A stretch of DNA of 64,000 bases. Origin: Erigeron canadensis. Its lineage: Eukaryota; Streptophyta; Magnoliopsida; Asterales; Asteraceae. How positions within the stretch are numbered: position 1 is the first letter of the stretch; every line of letters begins with the position of its first letter. Under the pieces are notes generated by a model. That model saw only the letters and a list, made by a program, of their open reading frames with translations. It was not told the DNA's origin and ran no database searches. The stretch covers positions 1,302,001 through 1,366,000 of the forward strand of contig NC_057766.1 in assembly GCF_010389155.1 (NCBI RefSeq), written 5' to 3'. The position numbers and the translations under genes are program-made. Of the stretch, positions 1 through 12,227 are shown one piece after another.

Positions 1-957
1 CCCGCCTGACCCGCGCAGTTGAGATACATGCATGCGTACCTCATCAACTCCATCAGAATCTGAGTCATCAAGAAACCCTTTAATTAGTGAATTGAAAACA
101 ACATCATTTGGGAGCACTCCAAGATCCTTCATTCGGTAAACAAACCTCATAGCATCATTCATATTACCTTCTCTACAATACCCATTAACAATAATCCCAC
201 AAGTTCGCTTATTTGGAGCCACTCTATTATACTGCATCTGAAATATCATCTCTTCGGCTCTATATGTATCTCTATTCAAAGCGTATGCTTTTGCTATAGT
301 ATTATATGTCACAACATCAGGCTTTATACCAAAAGCAATCATCTTATCTACGACTTTCCATGCTTCCATAATGTTGTTCTTACCACACCAAGCTTGAGCA
401 ATTATATTAAAAGTTCTGTCATTTGGTTTCACTCTCTCTTCTACCGTCATTATTTCCAACAGTTTTAAACATTCTTCAGGCTTACCAATGATCCCGAGTC
501 CTTTAACTAATGTGTTTAAAGTGCTTGTTGTTGGCTTACATCCACTACCCTTCATTTTCTTGTATATTTTCATGGCTTCTTTCATGTTTCCAGATTCAGA
601 AAAGGCATTGATCATTGCATTGTAGAAAATGGAATCGGGCTTTAAGCCATTGGATTCAATTTTAGAAAGGAGGGATGGAATGGAGTTGAAGCGCTTTTGT
701 AGCGTTAAAGCAGCTAACAGAGTTGTGTATGTGACGAGTGTTGGTGTGTGGCCTTCTTCTATAAGATCTTTCATGATTGATTCGACTTCTTGAGGCTTTT
801 TCTTCTCGATCAGAATCTTCATTAGTTTGGTTCGTGAACGGACTGTTTGGCAACTGTTGCTTTTGTTTTCTAGACAAAAGTTGCAGCTGTCATGAGTTCG
901 TGAACTTAGTACAGCTGAAACTGTACCGCCCCGGACTTTTTCTTGAAGATGTGTTTC
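1..957 (-). CDS. PPR protein exon, At5g25630/At5g21222-like (partial, runs to or off left edge)
   Basis: Read on the minus strand from 957 towards 1, this is one open frame of tandem 35-residue pentatricopeptide repeats. Visible repeat cores include [60 protein letters not shown] and [20 protein letters not shown] Cys-rich lead-in ([12 protein letters not shown]) followed by [12 protein letters not shown] precedes the repeats, as in Arabidopsis At5g25630 and At5g21222. PPR proteins of this P-class bind organelle RNA. The exon begins right after a splice acceptor (minus TTGCAG, AG at 959-958), so at least one 5' exon lies at higher coordinates; I could not identify it. Similarity to the family fades after residues GVDEV near 40, where a GT donor (minus GAG|GTACGC, 42-34) fits, so the exon may end at 40. 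Family assignment is from recognition of repeats; targeting and RNA target are unknown. Confidence 0.85.
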
Positions 958-2062
958 CTGCAACATATGTTAACCATCAAATTAGTTTTAAACATACAAC
1001 TTTTTGATAGCACGTCAAGTTTATGATAAATTCAATGTGTACCAGGGTTGAAGATACTTGAATCTTTGACTTGCTTGAGATTGGTCTATTTCGGTTCCAT
1101 TTGATGACAGAATGTAACCTGTCAACACCAAACTGAAATGTTGATTATCAATCGTGTTAAAAGAACTACTCATTTCTAGGTCTATTTAGCTCAAGCCCTA
1201 CAAAAATGCTTTGAACTAAAAGCTTTATCATCTACATATATGTTCACATTTCTTGTAATGGCTAATGCAACCGGCTTGGGTGTTAGAATAACCTAACCGG
1301 AAAGATTATTCGAAACATTAATATGGTTATTTCATCTTAACCAAACAAATGACAGACTTTCATGATACTGTTACAACACTCACTTTTGACAATCTTAACC
1401 ACAATCATAACAAAACAACCATACATCAAGAAGGCAGAATCTCAATCATTACTCAATCACACAACTCCTGTGCTAAAACTTACAGTATATACTCACGTTT
1501 AACCAATACAAAGAACATAATATCATATAAGGTGATCAACTAATATAATAATAGAAATAAATGATAACTCAAATGTTGGGTAAATTTTTTGCTTTTTTTT
1601 GCTCAATGGATATTTGTGGCAGAGTTTGGGAAACTTCTGCTTTCAGTATAGCTTCGTTAAATGTTGTCACTCATCCCTAGCCTTTTTCTCACCTGAGTAC
1701 GAATAAAAAGCGAAACGGAACATCCATCAAGCATTTAGTGGATGTATCCAATTTAGATTGCATGTATAACATTCAAATATTGCTTTGTATGTATCTAATG
1801 ACAAAAAATAAAGTAGAGTTGGATCAAATGAAAAACCCGCTGGCCTTTAGAAACAGAGATCAAGATTTCGATCCTCACTCCCTACAAAATGGTCGGAGAT
1901 CATGGAAGCATTCTCTCTATCTTAGGATAAGGGCCAGATGTCTACATCTCACCTACTCCATATCTCGGTGAAAGAAAGGGTTCGGTATGAGAAAAAAAAT
2001 ATATATATATCTGATGACATGGCAGTTTTCATATTTAACAACAATAACACCGTATAAATACA
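958..2062. other. PPR upstream/intronic and intergenic DNA, no further gene seen
   Basis: This stretch should hold the intron and 5' exon(s) of the minus-strand PPR gene. No convincing PPR or targeting-peptide exon was recognised. Open frames at 1349-1543 and 1738-1971 have no family features and unbiased composition. Confidence 0.4.
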
Positions 2063-2605
2063 ATAGCAATGTTCAAAAGTAGATACATATAATAGCACTA
2101 TGTTGTTAATAACGGTGTTATAACAGTGGTATAACGGTTATCGGTCCTTCCCCAAAATAACGGTCCCGTTATTAACGGTGGTATTTACCGTTATTTTACC
2201 GATATTTAGCTTTTGATATTTCGGTTGTAACGGTGTTATAACAGATTTTTTTCTTTTCCCCTTTTTTTGGTCCCAAAACTAATAAATACCTTGTTTTTTA
2301 ATAGTCTATACTACTAACTAAATAAAAGCCCAGATCCATCTATTATTTTAACACAAGATAAAAAAGAAAAACATGTCCCAACCCTAATTCTATGTTATCA
2401 ATTTCGGTGAAATTTCGATGAAATTTCGGTTTTCGATGGTGGGACATAATTTCGGTATTGAATTTCGGTTTAGATATCGTTTTTGAAATTTTCGGTGGTT
2501 TTGACCGAAATTTGACCAAAATACCACCGAAATTTCCGAAATTTCAGTGAATTCTGTTTTAGCACTTCCAGGTTTTATCTTTTACTCTTATTTATGTATA
2601 CTTAT

Positions 2606-2637
<32 letters not shown>

Positions 2638-3114
2638 TAGAATTACCGAAATACAACCGAAAAAAACGATATTTCAATCAATCGATCGATCTACAGCAGC
2701 TCCCATCAGCAGCTTCCATCAGGTACACGGCATCTTTTTCCTTTTCCTTCAAACTCTTTCCTTTTTCTTTTTCTTTCAATCAATCAATCCATCAAATGTT
2801 CTTTATTATGATAACCGTTATACCACCGCTATAACCGATATATCAAATACCGGTGGTCGACCGTTACAACCGTTTTTCGACTATTAACAACATAGTAATA
2901 GCATTAACATTGATACGCACTATAGATTTCAGACTATAGTTGCATACATTTTCAAACTCATACTGACAGTTATTTGTGTTGATGTTGCAGATATAGCAAT
3001 GTTCAAAAGTGGACACATAATAGCATTAACATTGATACACACTATAGATTACAGACTATAGTTGCATACAATTTCAAACTCATACAGACAGTTATTTGTG
3101 TTGATGTTGCAGAT
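2063..3114. repeat. Two-unit tandem duplication (~122 bp units) split by a hAT insertion
   Basis: Unit 1 runs 2063-2097 and resumes at 2904-2992; unit 2 is 2993-3114. Both begin ATAGCAATGTTCAAAAGT and end TTGTGTTGATGTTGCAGAT, with only scattered substitutions between them. The hAT element at 2098-2895 interrupts unit 1, so the duplication predates the insertion. Confidence 0.8.
2098..2895. mobile_element. Non-autonomous hAT-like element, 798 bp, 8-bp TSD
   Basis: Terminal inverted repeats read CTATGTTGTTAATA at 2098-2111 and TATTAACAACATAG at 2882-2895. They are flanked by a perfect 8-bp duplication TAATAGCA (2090-2097 and 2896-2903), the hallmark of hAT transposition. The subterminal regions are full of AACGGT/ACCGTT words in inverted orientation. 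The centre holds AAATTTCGGT/ACCGAAATTT inverted words and a TA microsatellite (about 2606-2632). No transposase is encoded. The same CTATGTTG start recurs in the element at 38116-39050. Confidence 0.9.
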
Positions 3115-3126
3115 GTATATACATTA

Positions 3127-3640
3127 CTAGGTGATACCCGTGCGATGCACGTATTACCATATTTCTTGTCGTTTCTTTATGAATTACTTACAAAATAAAG
3201 GATGTGTATGGTAGAAGTAAACTGTTATAATCCTACATGTACAGTGGTATATATAATAAGATAGATCTTCTATACATTGAAGTAACAATGTAAAAAACTC
3301 ATTAGATTTTAAAATTTATTACAAATGAAAAGTCTGGGAATCAAACATAGAATACTTAGCAAACATAAAAGCAAATACAAATTAGTCAAAACTTCTTTGA
3401 AGACAACATTTTTTGTGGTATTTGTAACATAAAATCAAGACCTTCAAACCTTGTTTACTTTTGACTCTTGAAAGGGCAACATACAACTGACCATGGCTAA
3501 AAACGGGATTCCTCAAACATAAACCAACTTGGCCTAAACCCTGTCCATGACTCTTGTTAATAGTCATGGCAAAACAAGCTGATAAAGGGAATTGCCTTCT
3601 TATAATGATCGTAATACATGGTTTTTAAACACTACACAGT
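3127..3640 (-). mobile_element. Helitron 3' end with helicase remnant (right limit unknown)
   Basis: On the minus strand the sequence ends with a 5-bp-stem hairpin (3139-3151, CGTGC/GCACG), an 8-nt spacer and CTAG (3130-3127), followed by T. This is the canonical Helitron 3' terminus. The helicase C-terminus lies just upstream in the same orientation (3382-3625), which supports the call. The 5' end (TC...) was not found, so the element is probably truncated on the right. Confidence 0.75.
3382..3625 (-). pseudogene. PIF1-like Helitron helicase, C-terminal fragment
   Basis: The minus-strand frame contains [20 protein letters not shown] followed by [20 protein letters not shown]. These are helicase motifs V and VI of Helitron RepHel proteins (SF1 PIF1-type helicase). 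A stop near 3625 cuts the frame on the N-terminal side, and the Rep nuclease and helicase motifs I-IV are absent. This is only the last ~80 residues, ending about 255 bp before the Helitron 3' terminus, which is the expected position. It cannot encode an active protein. Confidence 0.8.
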
Positions 3641-4714
3641 AACTACCCATAGAATCAGAAAGTAAGCAACTCATGTTTAAAAAAGAAATTGACAGAAATT
3701 TAATTTACATTATGACCGTATCTAAACTACCTTATAAAGCATTTACCCTATCCAAATTTCTCAAATAGAACTTGATAAACTCAAACTACCCCTCTCCTTT
3801 ATTCATTCATTTAAATATATTTAGCTAATGTAATTATTTACAAAATACATCTTTCAACAATGAAAATAACTACACTACCCCTTTACATCAATTACTTTTA
3901 GATTAATAACCAAACGGCCACCACCACCCGTCGCCGCCATCACCGCCACCACCATTTCCGCCACCAACCACCGCCGACGTCACACCGCGCGGCATTTGTC
4001 TAGTTTCTTCTAGTATAGGTAGTGTAAGATATGGACTACAACTATGACACCATAACCTCAAATAGATTACAATCATCATCATCATAATTATAGTAACAGA
4101 TATTACAATTATCATATCATATCATATTTAAAATAATAATAATAATATAATGAAATATAGTAATAAGATTAATTAACTATGTACACAGTCAATATCTTAA
4201 CTATATCTCTATACGTAAAGGTTATTCAAAATGTTTAGTCAAAATGACGAAATCAATAATCATAATCATAATCATATTTATAATATAATAATAATAAAGA
4301 ATATATATGTAGCAGTAATAATTTTTATATAAAATAAAAATACCTTCAGATGCTTAGGAGTTGTGAAAAGAATGTATGCGTTCATCTCCATGATGAATCT
4401 CTATATACATGCAGTCACAAAAGTGAAAAAAAATAAATAAATAAACAGGGATTTGAGTCTATTTACCAAATTATAGGAAGATACCGTAATTGTTATTATT
4501 TTTAATTTGATTGGAATTGAGTTTTTTTAGGAATGGATTGTCTCTAAAAAATAGGGCTGATTGATTGAGTGAATATATGAATGAAGACTGAGATTTTTTA
4601 GAGAACAATTGTAAAAAGGTCCGGATAAGTATTTAGAGGTTATAGGTGCGGCGAGTTTGTAGAGGTATTGAAAGAATAAGTAATGTTGTTTAGGATAGTG
4701 CCATCAACTAATCG
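3641..4714. other. AT-rich intergenic DNA with a CCACCG/CCGCCA tract
   Basis: No gene recognised. 3906-3990 is a CCG/CCA trinucleotide-rich stretch that gives a spurious minus-strand Gly-rich frame. 4130-4320 is (AAT)n/(ATA)n-like. It may include the undetermined right part of the Helitron. Confidence 0.4.
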
Positions 4715-4790
4715 ACAGCTTAATTGGAAAAGTGGCCTTCCTGGTGTAGTACGGACGCGGGTTCGACTCCGTTGAAACAGAACCTTTTTA
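4712..4790 (+). other. tRNA-like internal promoter boxes (possible SINE head)
   Basis: An A-box-like AGCTTAATTGG (about 4718) is followed about 50 bp later by GGTTCGACTCC (about 4769), a close match to the pol III B box. No cloverleaf could be folded by eye. A tRNA-derived SINE head or a decayed tRNA is the likeliest reading. Confidence 0.3.
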
Positions 4791-4838
4791 ACTTAATGAG
4801 AAATGTGCTACACAATTAAGATCACATTTTAAGAAATA

Positions 4839-6732
4839 CTCCACTGTCATATTTTTGGAGCTACAAAATGACAATAGTATCCTCAATTTATTTGGCTAAT
4901 GAAATGTTTCTTGTTCCACGGATCAAAATTGCCGCCACCTTTTTGGCGCTACTTTTTCATGTTTCCTTTAAAGATACTGCCTTTTGTTTGACACACATAC
5001 ACACGACAGACTCTTTAAGTTTTTCACATTTCACTAATTTTCCTTGTCCAATTTAAGTATGGAAATCTCAGTAAACTCACGTAAGAAACCAAACTTGACT
5101 AATGACCAAAGACAATGCATTTACCAAATGTTATTGCAGCAAAGTGTCGATGGTGGATTGAAAAGTGAAACCACAAAGGATGTGGCGACACTCTTCTTCG
5201 TATCAGCCCGGACTATAAATTGCATTTGGCTTGACGCTAAACATCAACTTCAACATGGATCGGTTGTTGATGTATCTTCGAAAAGGGCTAATGTAATTAT
5301 ACAAAAAAGGATACAAATCGATTATACTCATGTCTCACAAATCCCATTACGTTGTCGAACGACTATTCGCCCTCTAGCAAAAGCAATAAATATTTCGAAA
5401 ACAACGATGCATAGAAGAATCAAAGAAGGAGCTTTACGACCACACACAAATTCGATTAAGTCGGATTTGACCGATGAGAATAAGAAAGCAAGGTTAGTGT
5501 TTTGTTTATCAAGTGTTACTAGATCTTTGTCAAATGCTACTCCGATATTTCATGATATGTTTAATGTGATTCACATTGATGAAAAATGGTTTTATTTGTC
5601 AAAACCATCCAAACGTTACTACTTAGTTCCCAATGAGGATGAGCCGTATAGAACATGTAAGTCAAAAAAATTTATCACAAAAGTAATGTTTTTAGCGGCA
5701 GTTGCACGACCAAGATATGATTCACTAGGTAATGAAGTCTTTTCGGGAAAGATCGGTATATTCCCATTCACAACTTTGGAACCCGCAAAAGGATCAAGTA
5801 AGAATCGTGTTGCTGGAACGTTAGAAACAAAACCGATCTTATCGGTGACTAAAGAAGTCACGAGGTCTTGGTTGATCGACAAAGTACTATCGGCTATTAG
5901 ATCAACATGGCCAAGAGATCACATGGGTCCAATTTTCATTCAACAAGACAATGCAAAGCCGCATATAGATGTCAATGATGCGGAGTTCAATCGCGAGGCA
6001 TCTAAAGATGGGTTTGATATACGACTATGTTTTCAACCTCCAAACAGTCCAGATTTAAATGTGTTAGACCTCGAGTTTTTTTGGGCGATTCAATCTCTTT
6101 AAGAACAAGAGGTTTTGGGAACAATTGATGAGTTGGTTAGTGCTGTTAAATCATCTTTTGAAAGAATGCCATCACAAGAGCTTAACAAAGTGTTTTTAAC
6201 TTTACAAACATGCATGAAAGAGATCATGAAAGTTCGAGGTGGGAACAATTATAAGGTACCGCATATCGGCAAAGGTAAGTTAGAACGACAAGGGAATTTA
6301 CCACTACAAATCGAGTGTGATGAGAACTTGATATATGAAGCTCTTTCGTATTTGTCTTGGTAAGGAAAACATTTTTTAGAGCTTTACGAGTATGTCTTTT
6401 GTGTTTTATGTTGCAATGAAGAAAAAATAGAGCTTCATGAAAAATGAAAGTTTATGTCTTTTGTTAGTTCTGTACTTGTATGTACACGTATTGCACCATA
6501 TAAAGAAATGTGTATAATATGGTCATTTGTTTTGTAAGATGAAATTCTGTACTTTTATTTATGTTAATTAGATTGTCTTTTGTCTTTTATGGTACCCCAC
6601 TTAAACATTAAATATATTTGTATGTAGTGGTAAGGGCAAAACTGGAAATTGCATTTATATTTTTAGTAATTGACATTTAAATTGGGACAACCAAAAATAG
6701 AAAGATGGACATTTAAAATGGGATGGAGGGAG
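4839..6732 (+). mobile_element. Mariner-like element (plant MLE), ~1.9 kb
   Basis: The right end reads GGGATGGAGGGAG followed by TA (6733-6734), i.e. an inverted terminus CTCCCTCCATCCC typical of plant mariner/Stowaway elements. The best left end is CTCCACTGTCATATTTT from 4839 after TA (4837-4838). It matches only partly, so the left limit is tentative. The single gene between is a mariner transposase. TA duplication fits Tc1/mariner. Confidence 0.7.
5059..6363 (+). pseudogene. Mariner-like transposase, DD39D, one in-frame stop
   Basis: ATG 5059 opens a 434-codon frame broken once by TAA at 6100-6102; the same frame continues to TAA after 6360. The N-terminal ~130 residues hold helix-turn-helix segments (DVATLFFVSARTI; RPLAKAINISKTTMHRRIKE). 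The catalytic domain shows D174 in HIDEKWF, D297 in IQQDNAKPH and D337 in SPDLNVLDLEFF. D297 to D337 has 39 residues between, which gives the plant DD39D signature. The stop falls a few residues after D337, so the truncated 347-residue product keeps the triad but loses the C-terminal 86 residues. The low damage suggests a fairly young copy. There is no intron. A mutated autonomous element is the simplest interpretation. Confidence 0.9.
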
Positions 6733-7074
6733 TATATTAAATAAATGATTAATAAAATATAATAAATAAATTGATTCTAGAATATAAATAAGAACTTAAA
6801 GTGATTTTAATAAATATATATAGTATTTTCGGGTTCGGGTATAGGGATCGAGGATTTACGGTTTCCCATCCCCGTTCTCATCCCCACCGGGGATTAGATT
6901 TACATCCCAATACCCATCCCCGGTCAAATCGAGTGCAGATATCAGGTTCCCCATCGAGTACAGGTATTTTTCCATACCTAGCTGCCAGTGTCAATCAAGA
7001 CAAGATAAAGTGTCAATCATACTTAATGGGAAAGTTGACACGTAGCGCCACACAAGATAAGGGTGGGGGGAGCA

Positions 7075-9223
7075 TGTAGCATCCCAAACATTTTAAGTTT
7101 GACTATTTGACCTTCCGTTAGTCAACGTTAAGTTTCGTTAAGTTTATGTGTCCTATATGGGATTATGTGAATAAATGCATATGTGTTTATTATGATATGA
7201 TTAATATGATGATTAATGAAAGTAATTGAAATAAAGTTAAGTAATTAAGTGTTTGTTAGAATGTTAAGACTCCCGATAGAGGTTTAAGCTAAAAAAGTCA
7301 AGTTTATAAGTTGAGGGGTCTTAAGTGTAACGTGTAAGGCTGATGGCCAGGGGTTAAGGAGCAATTAGGCAGCCCTAATTGTCACATAACTTCTGTGTCG
7401 TGTGTGTGAAGAGTCCCCAGCCGATCTCTCTCCCTCTCCAAGCAAGTTCCCTCCAAGATTTCATTGTTTCGTGCTGTATTGATTAAGTTTTGTCAAGATC
7501 TTGAATCTCCAAAGTCATCTACAGTTAATATAGGTAATATTCTCTTTGGAATCTGATCTTATGAGTCATAGATGAGTATTCAATCCAGGCCATGGGGTTT
7601 GGGTTGGGTTATTTGATTAAACGTTTACCGAATTCATGTTATTCGGGTGTTTTAATGATTGATTTATGATGTAAAGCATTAAAGGATTAATTGATGGATT
7701 AAAGGCTTGAAAAGTGTTGTCAAAGAGGTCAATTTTATGTCTGCAGGTCGGGCTAAGGGTTTGAGATTGAATGGGAATCGTTTAAAGCAAGTTTGAAATT
7801 GAGTTTACTGGTCGGCACCCCAGGTGCGGTGCACCAGGTGGGTGGTGCGGCGCACCACTGCCAAGATTGGGATTTTTGATTTTCGAAGGGAGCCCGATAT
7901 GAGACGCACCAAGGGCAGGTGTGGCGCACCTGGACATGATCTGAGTTTTCTGATTGATTGGTGCGACGCACCAAGTAGGTGATGCAGTGCACCTGATGCC
8001 CAGTTTGCACAAAACACTTCGTTTAGCTTATATGTCGATCTTATACTCATTATAGGTAGTCGGGAGCACTTAGCAAGCACTATAATCAGTTCATAACAGG
8101 TTCATAAACTATACCAAGGTAAGATAACATCTTTTGTCACCTGGTGGTACAACAAACACGTTTTTCATAAGTAAAACCTTCCAAACGTTTATGTATGATT
8201 AAAAGTAAGGTAAAGGGGATTATGGGAGGTTGATATGGGATATGATGCTTACCTTTCTATGATGAATGACATGTATATGCAGGTTGCAAAGGCATAAGGT
8301 AAGTTCTCATATTATGGAATGAAGATATGCTTATGAAATGTGAATATGATATGATGCCATGTTTATGTTATGTGATCATGATACGATGTTATGCTTAAGC
8401 TAAATGATCATGAAATAATGTTATGCTTTCGATATGTGAACACGTAATGGTGACATGTTTATGATATGATTACATGTGTTGCTTGATCACCTAGTCACTA
8501 GTACTTTGATTAGGATTGCCATGTTCACGTGCACGTTAAGGGCCCTAAAGTAAAGATGATATGTGATTAACTTGGGTGAAAGTGTAGCCTACGTTAATAT
8601 AAAGTAAAGATAAAAGTGATTAGTTTAGGTGAAACTGTAGCCTAAACTAATGTAATAAAGAACTCTCGAGCATATTCAAAGTTGTGTTAAGCTTAATCCG
8701 TGCTAGTTGTAAAGCTAGTGCGTATGTGGTCACTTGAGTTGCTCCTTGTGGCATAGTTATGTTTGTTTATTTCGGGTGGAGTAACTAACCACCAATGTGT
8801 AAAGGCATAAATGGTTTATTCAGTTGGAAATGACTTTGTCTTTCCTTAACGACGCCGATGGACCCCTTATTGGTTACCATCATGTCGGGTGTGAGGACTC
8901 CCTGCTTGGTGAGGATGGGTAGAGACATTAAAGACGATAGCATTTATGTTCTTGATGCTTAAACTACCCTTAGCCTTTTGTTTGGCTATTTCATTTACGA
9001 TATTATGATTAAAGACTATGTAATAATGCTTGGCATTTATGTTGGTGCTAAGACTTGGATTTTCTTTTATTATTTCGATGATGCATTTAGTAACACCAAA
9101 TGTTTTCAAATGTTTCATCCGGCTACGGATGGGCAGATTTATATGAGATCCTTTTCCGCTATTATTAAATGCCGTTAGGCGAAAATTTTTGAAAATCCAA
9201 GTTTTTAAATGACGGGTGATACA
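7075..9223. mobile_element. Solo LTR, 2149 bp, TSD GAGCA
   Basis: It begins TGTAGCATCCC and ends GGGTGATACA, an inverted pair of the TG...CA type. It is flanked by a perfect 5-bp duplication GAGCA (7070-7074, 9224-9228). No coding capacity, primer-binding site or polypurine tract is visible, so this is a solo LTR, probably Ty3-gypsy. Inside, 7805-8000 has several copies of the inverted word GGTGCGNCGCACC. 8520-8660 holds a degenerate duplication around GTGTAGCCTACG. The open frames at 7753-8080 are artefacts of the GC-rich words. Confidence 0.85.
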
Positions 9224-9516
9224 GAGCACCTCGCCACCCTTCCCCTCCTTTCCCCGATTTTTCTTCTCCTCCCCGCCCGCTCCCTAAAGCTAGGAGCACC
9301 TCGACACCCCTCCCCGCCTTCCTCACCTTTTTCTATTTAATTTACTTTCTATTTATTTTATTTAAAATAATAAATAAAACTTTTATTTAATAAATTAAAA
9401 ATACTACTCAAAAACATAAACAAACCACATAAATTATTATTCAAACACACCAATAACTAACACATAAACAACATAAACTAAGGCAACGACCATCCGTACT
9501 GCTCACAAATGGCGCG

Positions 9517-12227
9517 TTATCGCACCAAAACCATCTCCAACATTGGCCCGCTGAGGTGATCGTGTGGCCTGATCATGAAGTCCATATCATTTCGTTGTTG
9601 TTGACTCTGGACCATCCGTGTCATCTCCTCCTCCCATTTTTTCCTAGCCTCCTCCGCCGCCATATAGCTATCCATCATCGCCTTCTGCATCTAAATCTTC
9701 TCCTCCCGAATTCGCTTTTTATCCTCATTGTCGCATTTTAACTCGACGACCATCTTTTCAAGAATTCTTTAGATGTGGTGGAGGCGGATGTAGACGGCTT
9801 CTTACCTTTAGCTCTACGACGGGGTGGCACGGGTCTAGCAGGCTGTACTGGTGCATCAATGTCGTTCCCACCTGATGTGTAATTTCGAGTCTTAAAATTT
9901 ATAAAACGAATTACCTAGCGACTGACTACTACACACTTGCGGGCAGTGGACCCGTTCGTATGCAATATAGTAAACCGGTAAATCCGAGGTCGAACACAAA
10001 GACTTAATTAAGTAATTGTTAATAATAAAATGATTCAAATTAAAAGGGGGTTTTGTGGCTGAGTTGCCACGTTGCAAGTAGTTAGTAGAAAAAGGTTAGT
10101 AATCTCGTAGGATTAATCACAAAGAGAATTTTGTTGTATTAAATAATAAAAGAGATTTAAAAGCCATCCGTCTTGACCTCGCTCAACAACATGTTTGGAT
10201 TGCACATTAATGAAGTTCAAATTCAAATTAAGTTGATAAAGATAACCGTGACAAAATAAAAACACAAACTGGTACCACCAACGTTTGTAAAATCATTTAA
10301 ATCACCTAATTAATCAGTTCCTTTGTAAAAGCCGGTACCACCAATGCTTAAAGCAATTTCCCTAACCAACTAGTTTATTTGATTATCAAATTAACAATTG
10401 TACCTATGTGAAGATAACGTGGTACCACCAATCGTTACACAACACGTTGACAAAATAACTCCTTTTATTAAATGACATTCACTATCATACCATGAACTAA
10501 TGATAATTGTTTATAGACAAACAATTAATAGAAAATCACATACGTATTCAACTAGTACCACTAACGAAGAACACATATGCCACCAATATCAAAATAATAA
10601 TTAATAAGGAATTAAATCATCAAGATCTCGACACAACATTAATTAAAATCAACTTTGAATTATAAAATCGTGCAATCCTACATATTGAATCACTACATCA
10701 AGACGGATGATAGAGAATTTAGCTACTCATATTGAAATAAATAAAACAAACAAGAATGGAAGAAATCATATTATACTAATTAATTAAAGGAAATTCGGTA
10801 GCAACAATGATTGTAATCCAAAGCTGAAAAGATAAAAAAACCTAATAGTTTGTTTGCCTTCAAAGTGTTAAAAGCTATGAGAATACTAGAGAAAATTATG
10901 CCAAAATTCGACCATGAATGCAGAACCCTAATCGTCTATATATTAAAAAAACGCGTGTAATGGCCGTTAGTTGGCTAACCCCCGTTACTCAAGTAACGGC
11001 CGTTACCCTCCTTTGAAATTCTAACTGCCGTTATGTCAGTAACTGCAAGTTACAGGTGAAACCCCAAAATCCACTATATAACACCCGTTACAATAGTAAC
11101 GGCCGTTACACCTTTCAGAATTCGTTTTCTTCGTCTTTCACTTGATTTCGACCGAATCCTTCTCCCGTTTCTTCCATAAATCATCTAAAACAACCAATTC
11201 ATTCGTCGAATCAGTTTCCAACCTGAAAACACTTAACACAGCCTCAAAGCATCGAAAGTTGGATATAAAACTATAAAAATAACGAATAATTGGTCCTAAA
11301 GTCACGTGGGAAATGGTATAAAACTTTAACCCCCATTCCTCTTCTTGATCCTCATTCAAGTCAATATGGACCGACGCCTCCCCCGATGAACGAACATTAA
11401 CATTTGACCCTTCCGTTCTTGCCCTTTTGCTACCCGACTCCGCACAAATCCCCTCCAAGGTAAGAACCTCCGCCCATTTCGGCCCGTTTCTCAAAATTTG
11501 TCACGCCTCTACATGTGGAAACCTGGACTTGTTATTGTATTTCCGCATATACAATGACATGGCCGCCTTAAACACATCCTCCTCGCTTTGCCCACTTAGC
11601 ATCTTACTTTTCTTGACATTGTAAATACCACAAAAACCCGACACCTTAAGCCTCAAATCCTTCCATTTCGACCTACACACTTCAGGGGTACGACCCGATT
11701 TTCAAGTGTCTATCCATCTCATACTTCACCTTTTTCCAAAACGACTGGGCCGTTTGCGCGTTTCCGGTGTGTGGATCCTCGGAAACGTTTAACCAAGCTT
11801 TTGCCAATGCCACCTCTTCATTTTTCCCCCATCCACGACACTCTCTTTTTCCTTTTACCGGTACTTGAGTCTCGGGTATTGGTTGTTCATTTTCTTCTTC
11901 CTCCTCGGCAGCTTCTTCTTCTTCTTCTTCTCCTTGTTGAACATTTTCATATTGTTGTGATGAACCACTCGCCATAAATTGTGTAAACCCGGTTTGACTT
12001 TGATTTGCGAATCCTACAAACCCTGTAGGCGCTTCAAAAAACCCGGGATCCATTTGACACAAGAAATCATCAACGGGTACCGGTATGTAAGCATTTTCGA
12101 CGTTATGTGGTGGAGTACGAGGTGCCATTGAATCGCGATTGTTTGGGGGCGGGGGGTTTCTATGGCGTTTTGGCAGTTGAACATAATCGCGTTCATTACA
12201 TTTTGTATTGCCTTTCCCTCGATTCAT
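9517..12227 (-). pseudogene. Harbinger ORF1 (Myb/SANT-like), disrupted
   Basis: ATG at 12227 on the minus strand opens a frame with a basic N-terminus, an acidic Glu-rich stretch (about residues 100-115) and the ORF1 core RECRGWGKNEEVALAKAW ... GNAQTAQSFWKKV. That SANT/trihelix-type DNA-binding domain accompanies Harbinger transposases in plants. The frame shifts near 11700, continues as VCRSKWKDL and FKAAMSLYMRKYNNKSRFP, meets a TGA near 11504, and resumes through GSKRARTEGSNVNVRSSGEA and VHIDLNEDQEEEWG. There the 1.46-kb repeat (9873-11329) intervenes. Beyond it the Pro/Arg-rich and coiled-coil tail (MAAEEARKKWEEEM) runs to the stop at 9519-9517 with another shift and stop. Non-functional. 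Confidence 0.75.
9873..11329 (-). mobile_element. Palindrome-rich repeat, copy A (unclassified, LTR-like)
   Basis: A second copy lies at 20052-21529 in opposite orientation. Homology starts at TTAAAG...ACCATTTCCCACGTGAC (11329 downwards) and ends at TACACATCA (9873). Copy A interrupts the Harbinger ORF1. Candidate TSD CCACC (9868-9872) versus CCCCC (11330-11334) is imperfect. Region 10950-11110 holds TAACGGCCGTTA twice plus decayed versions. The interior has runs of GGTACCACCAA-like spaced words (10270-10600). It has no recognisable protein gene. Confidence 0.65.

Noticed and set aside
4712..4790. A functional tRNA gene
   Set aside because: A and B boxes are present but no cloverleaf with paired acceptor and anticodon stems could be drawn by eye.
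4868..5056. Short frame before the mariner transposase
   Set aside because: Lies between the element's left end and the transposase ATG; no homology, likely leader sequence.
7753..8080. Three overlapping minus-strand Cys/Trp-rich frames
   Set aside because: Caused by GC-rich inverted words in the solo LTR.
11138..11337. Continuation of ORF1 as a C-terminal domain beyond the acidic DLN block
   Set aside because: This part is homologous to the start of repeat copy B, so the frame is a chimera between Harbinger ORF1 and the inserted repeat.
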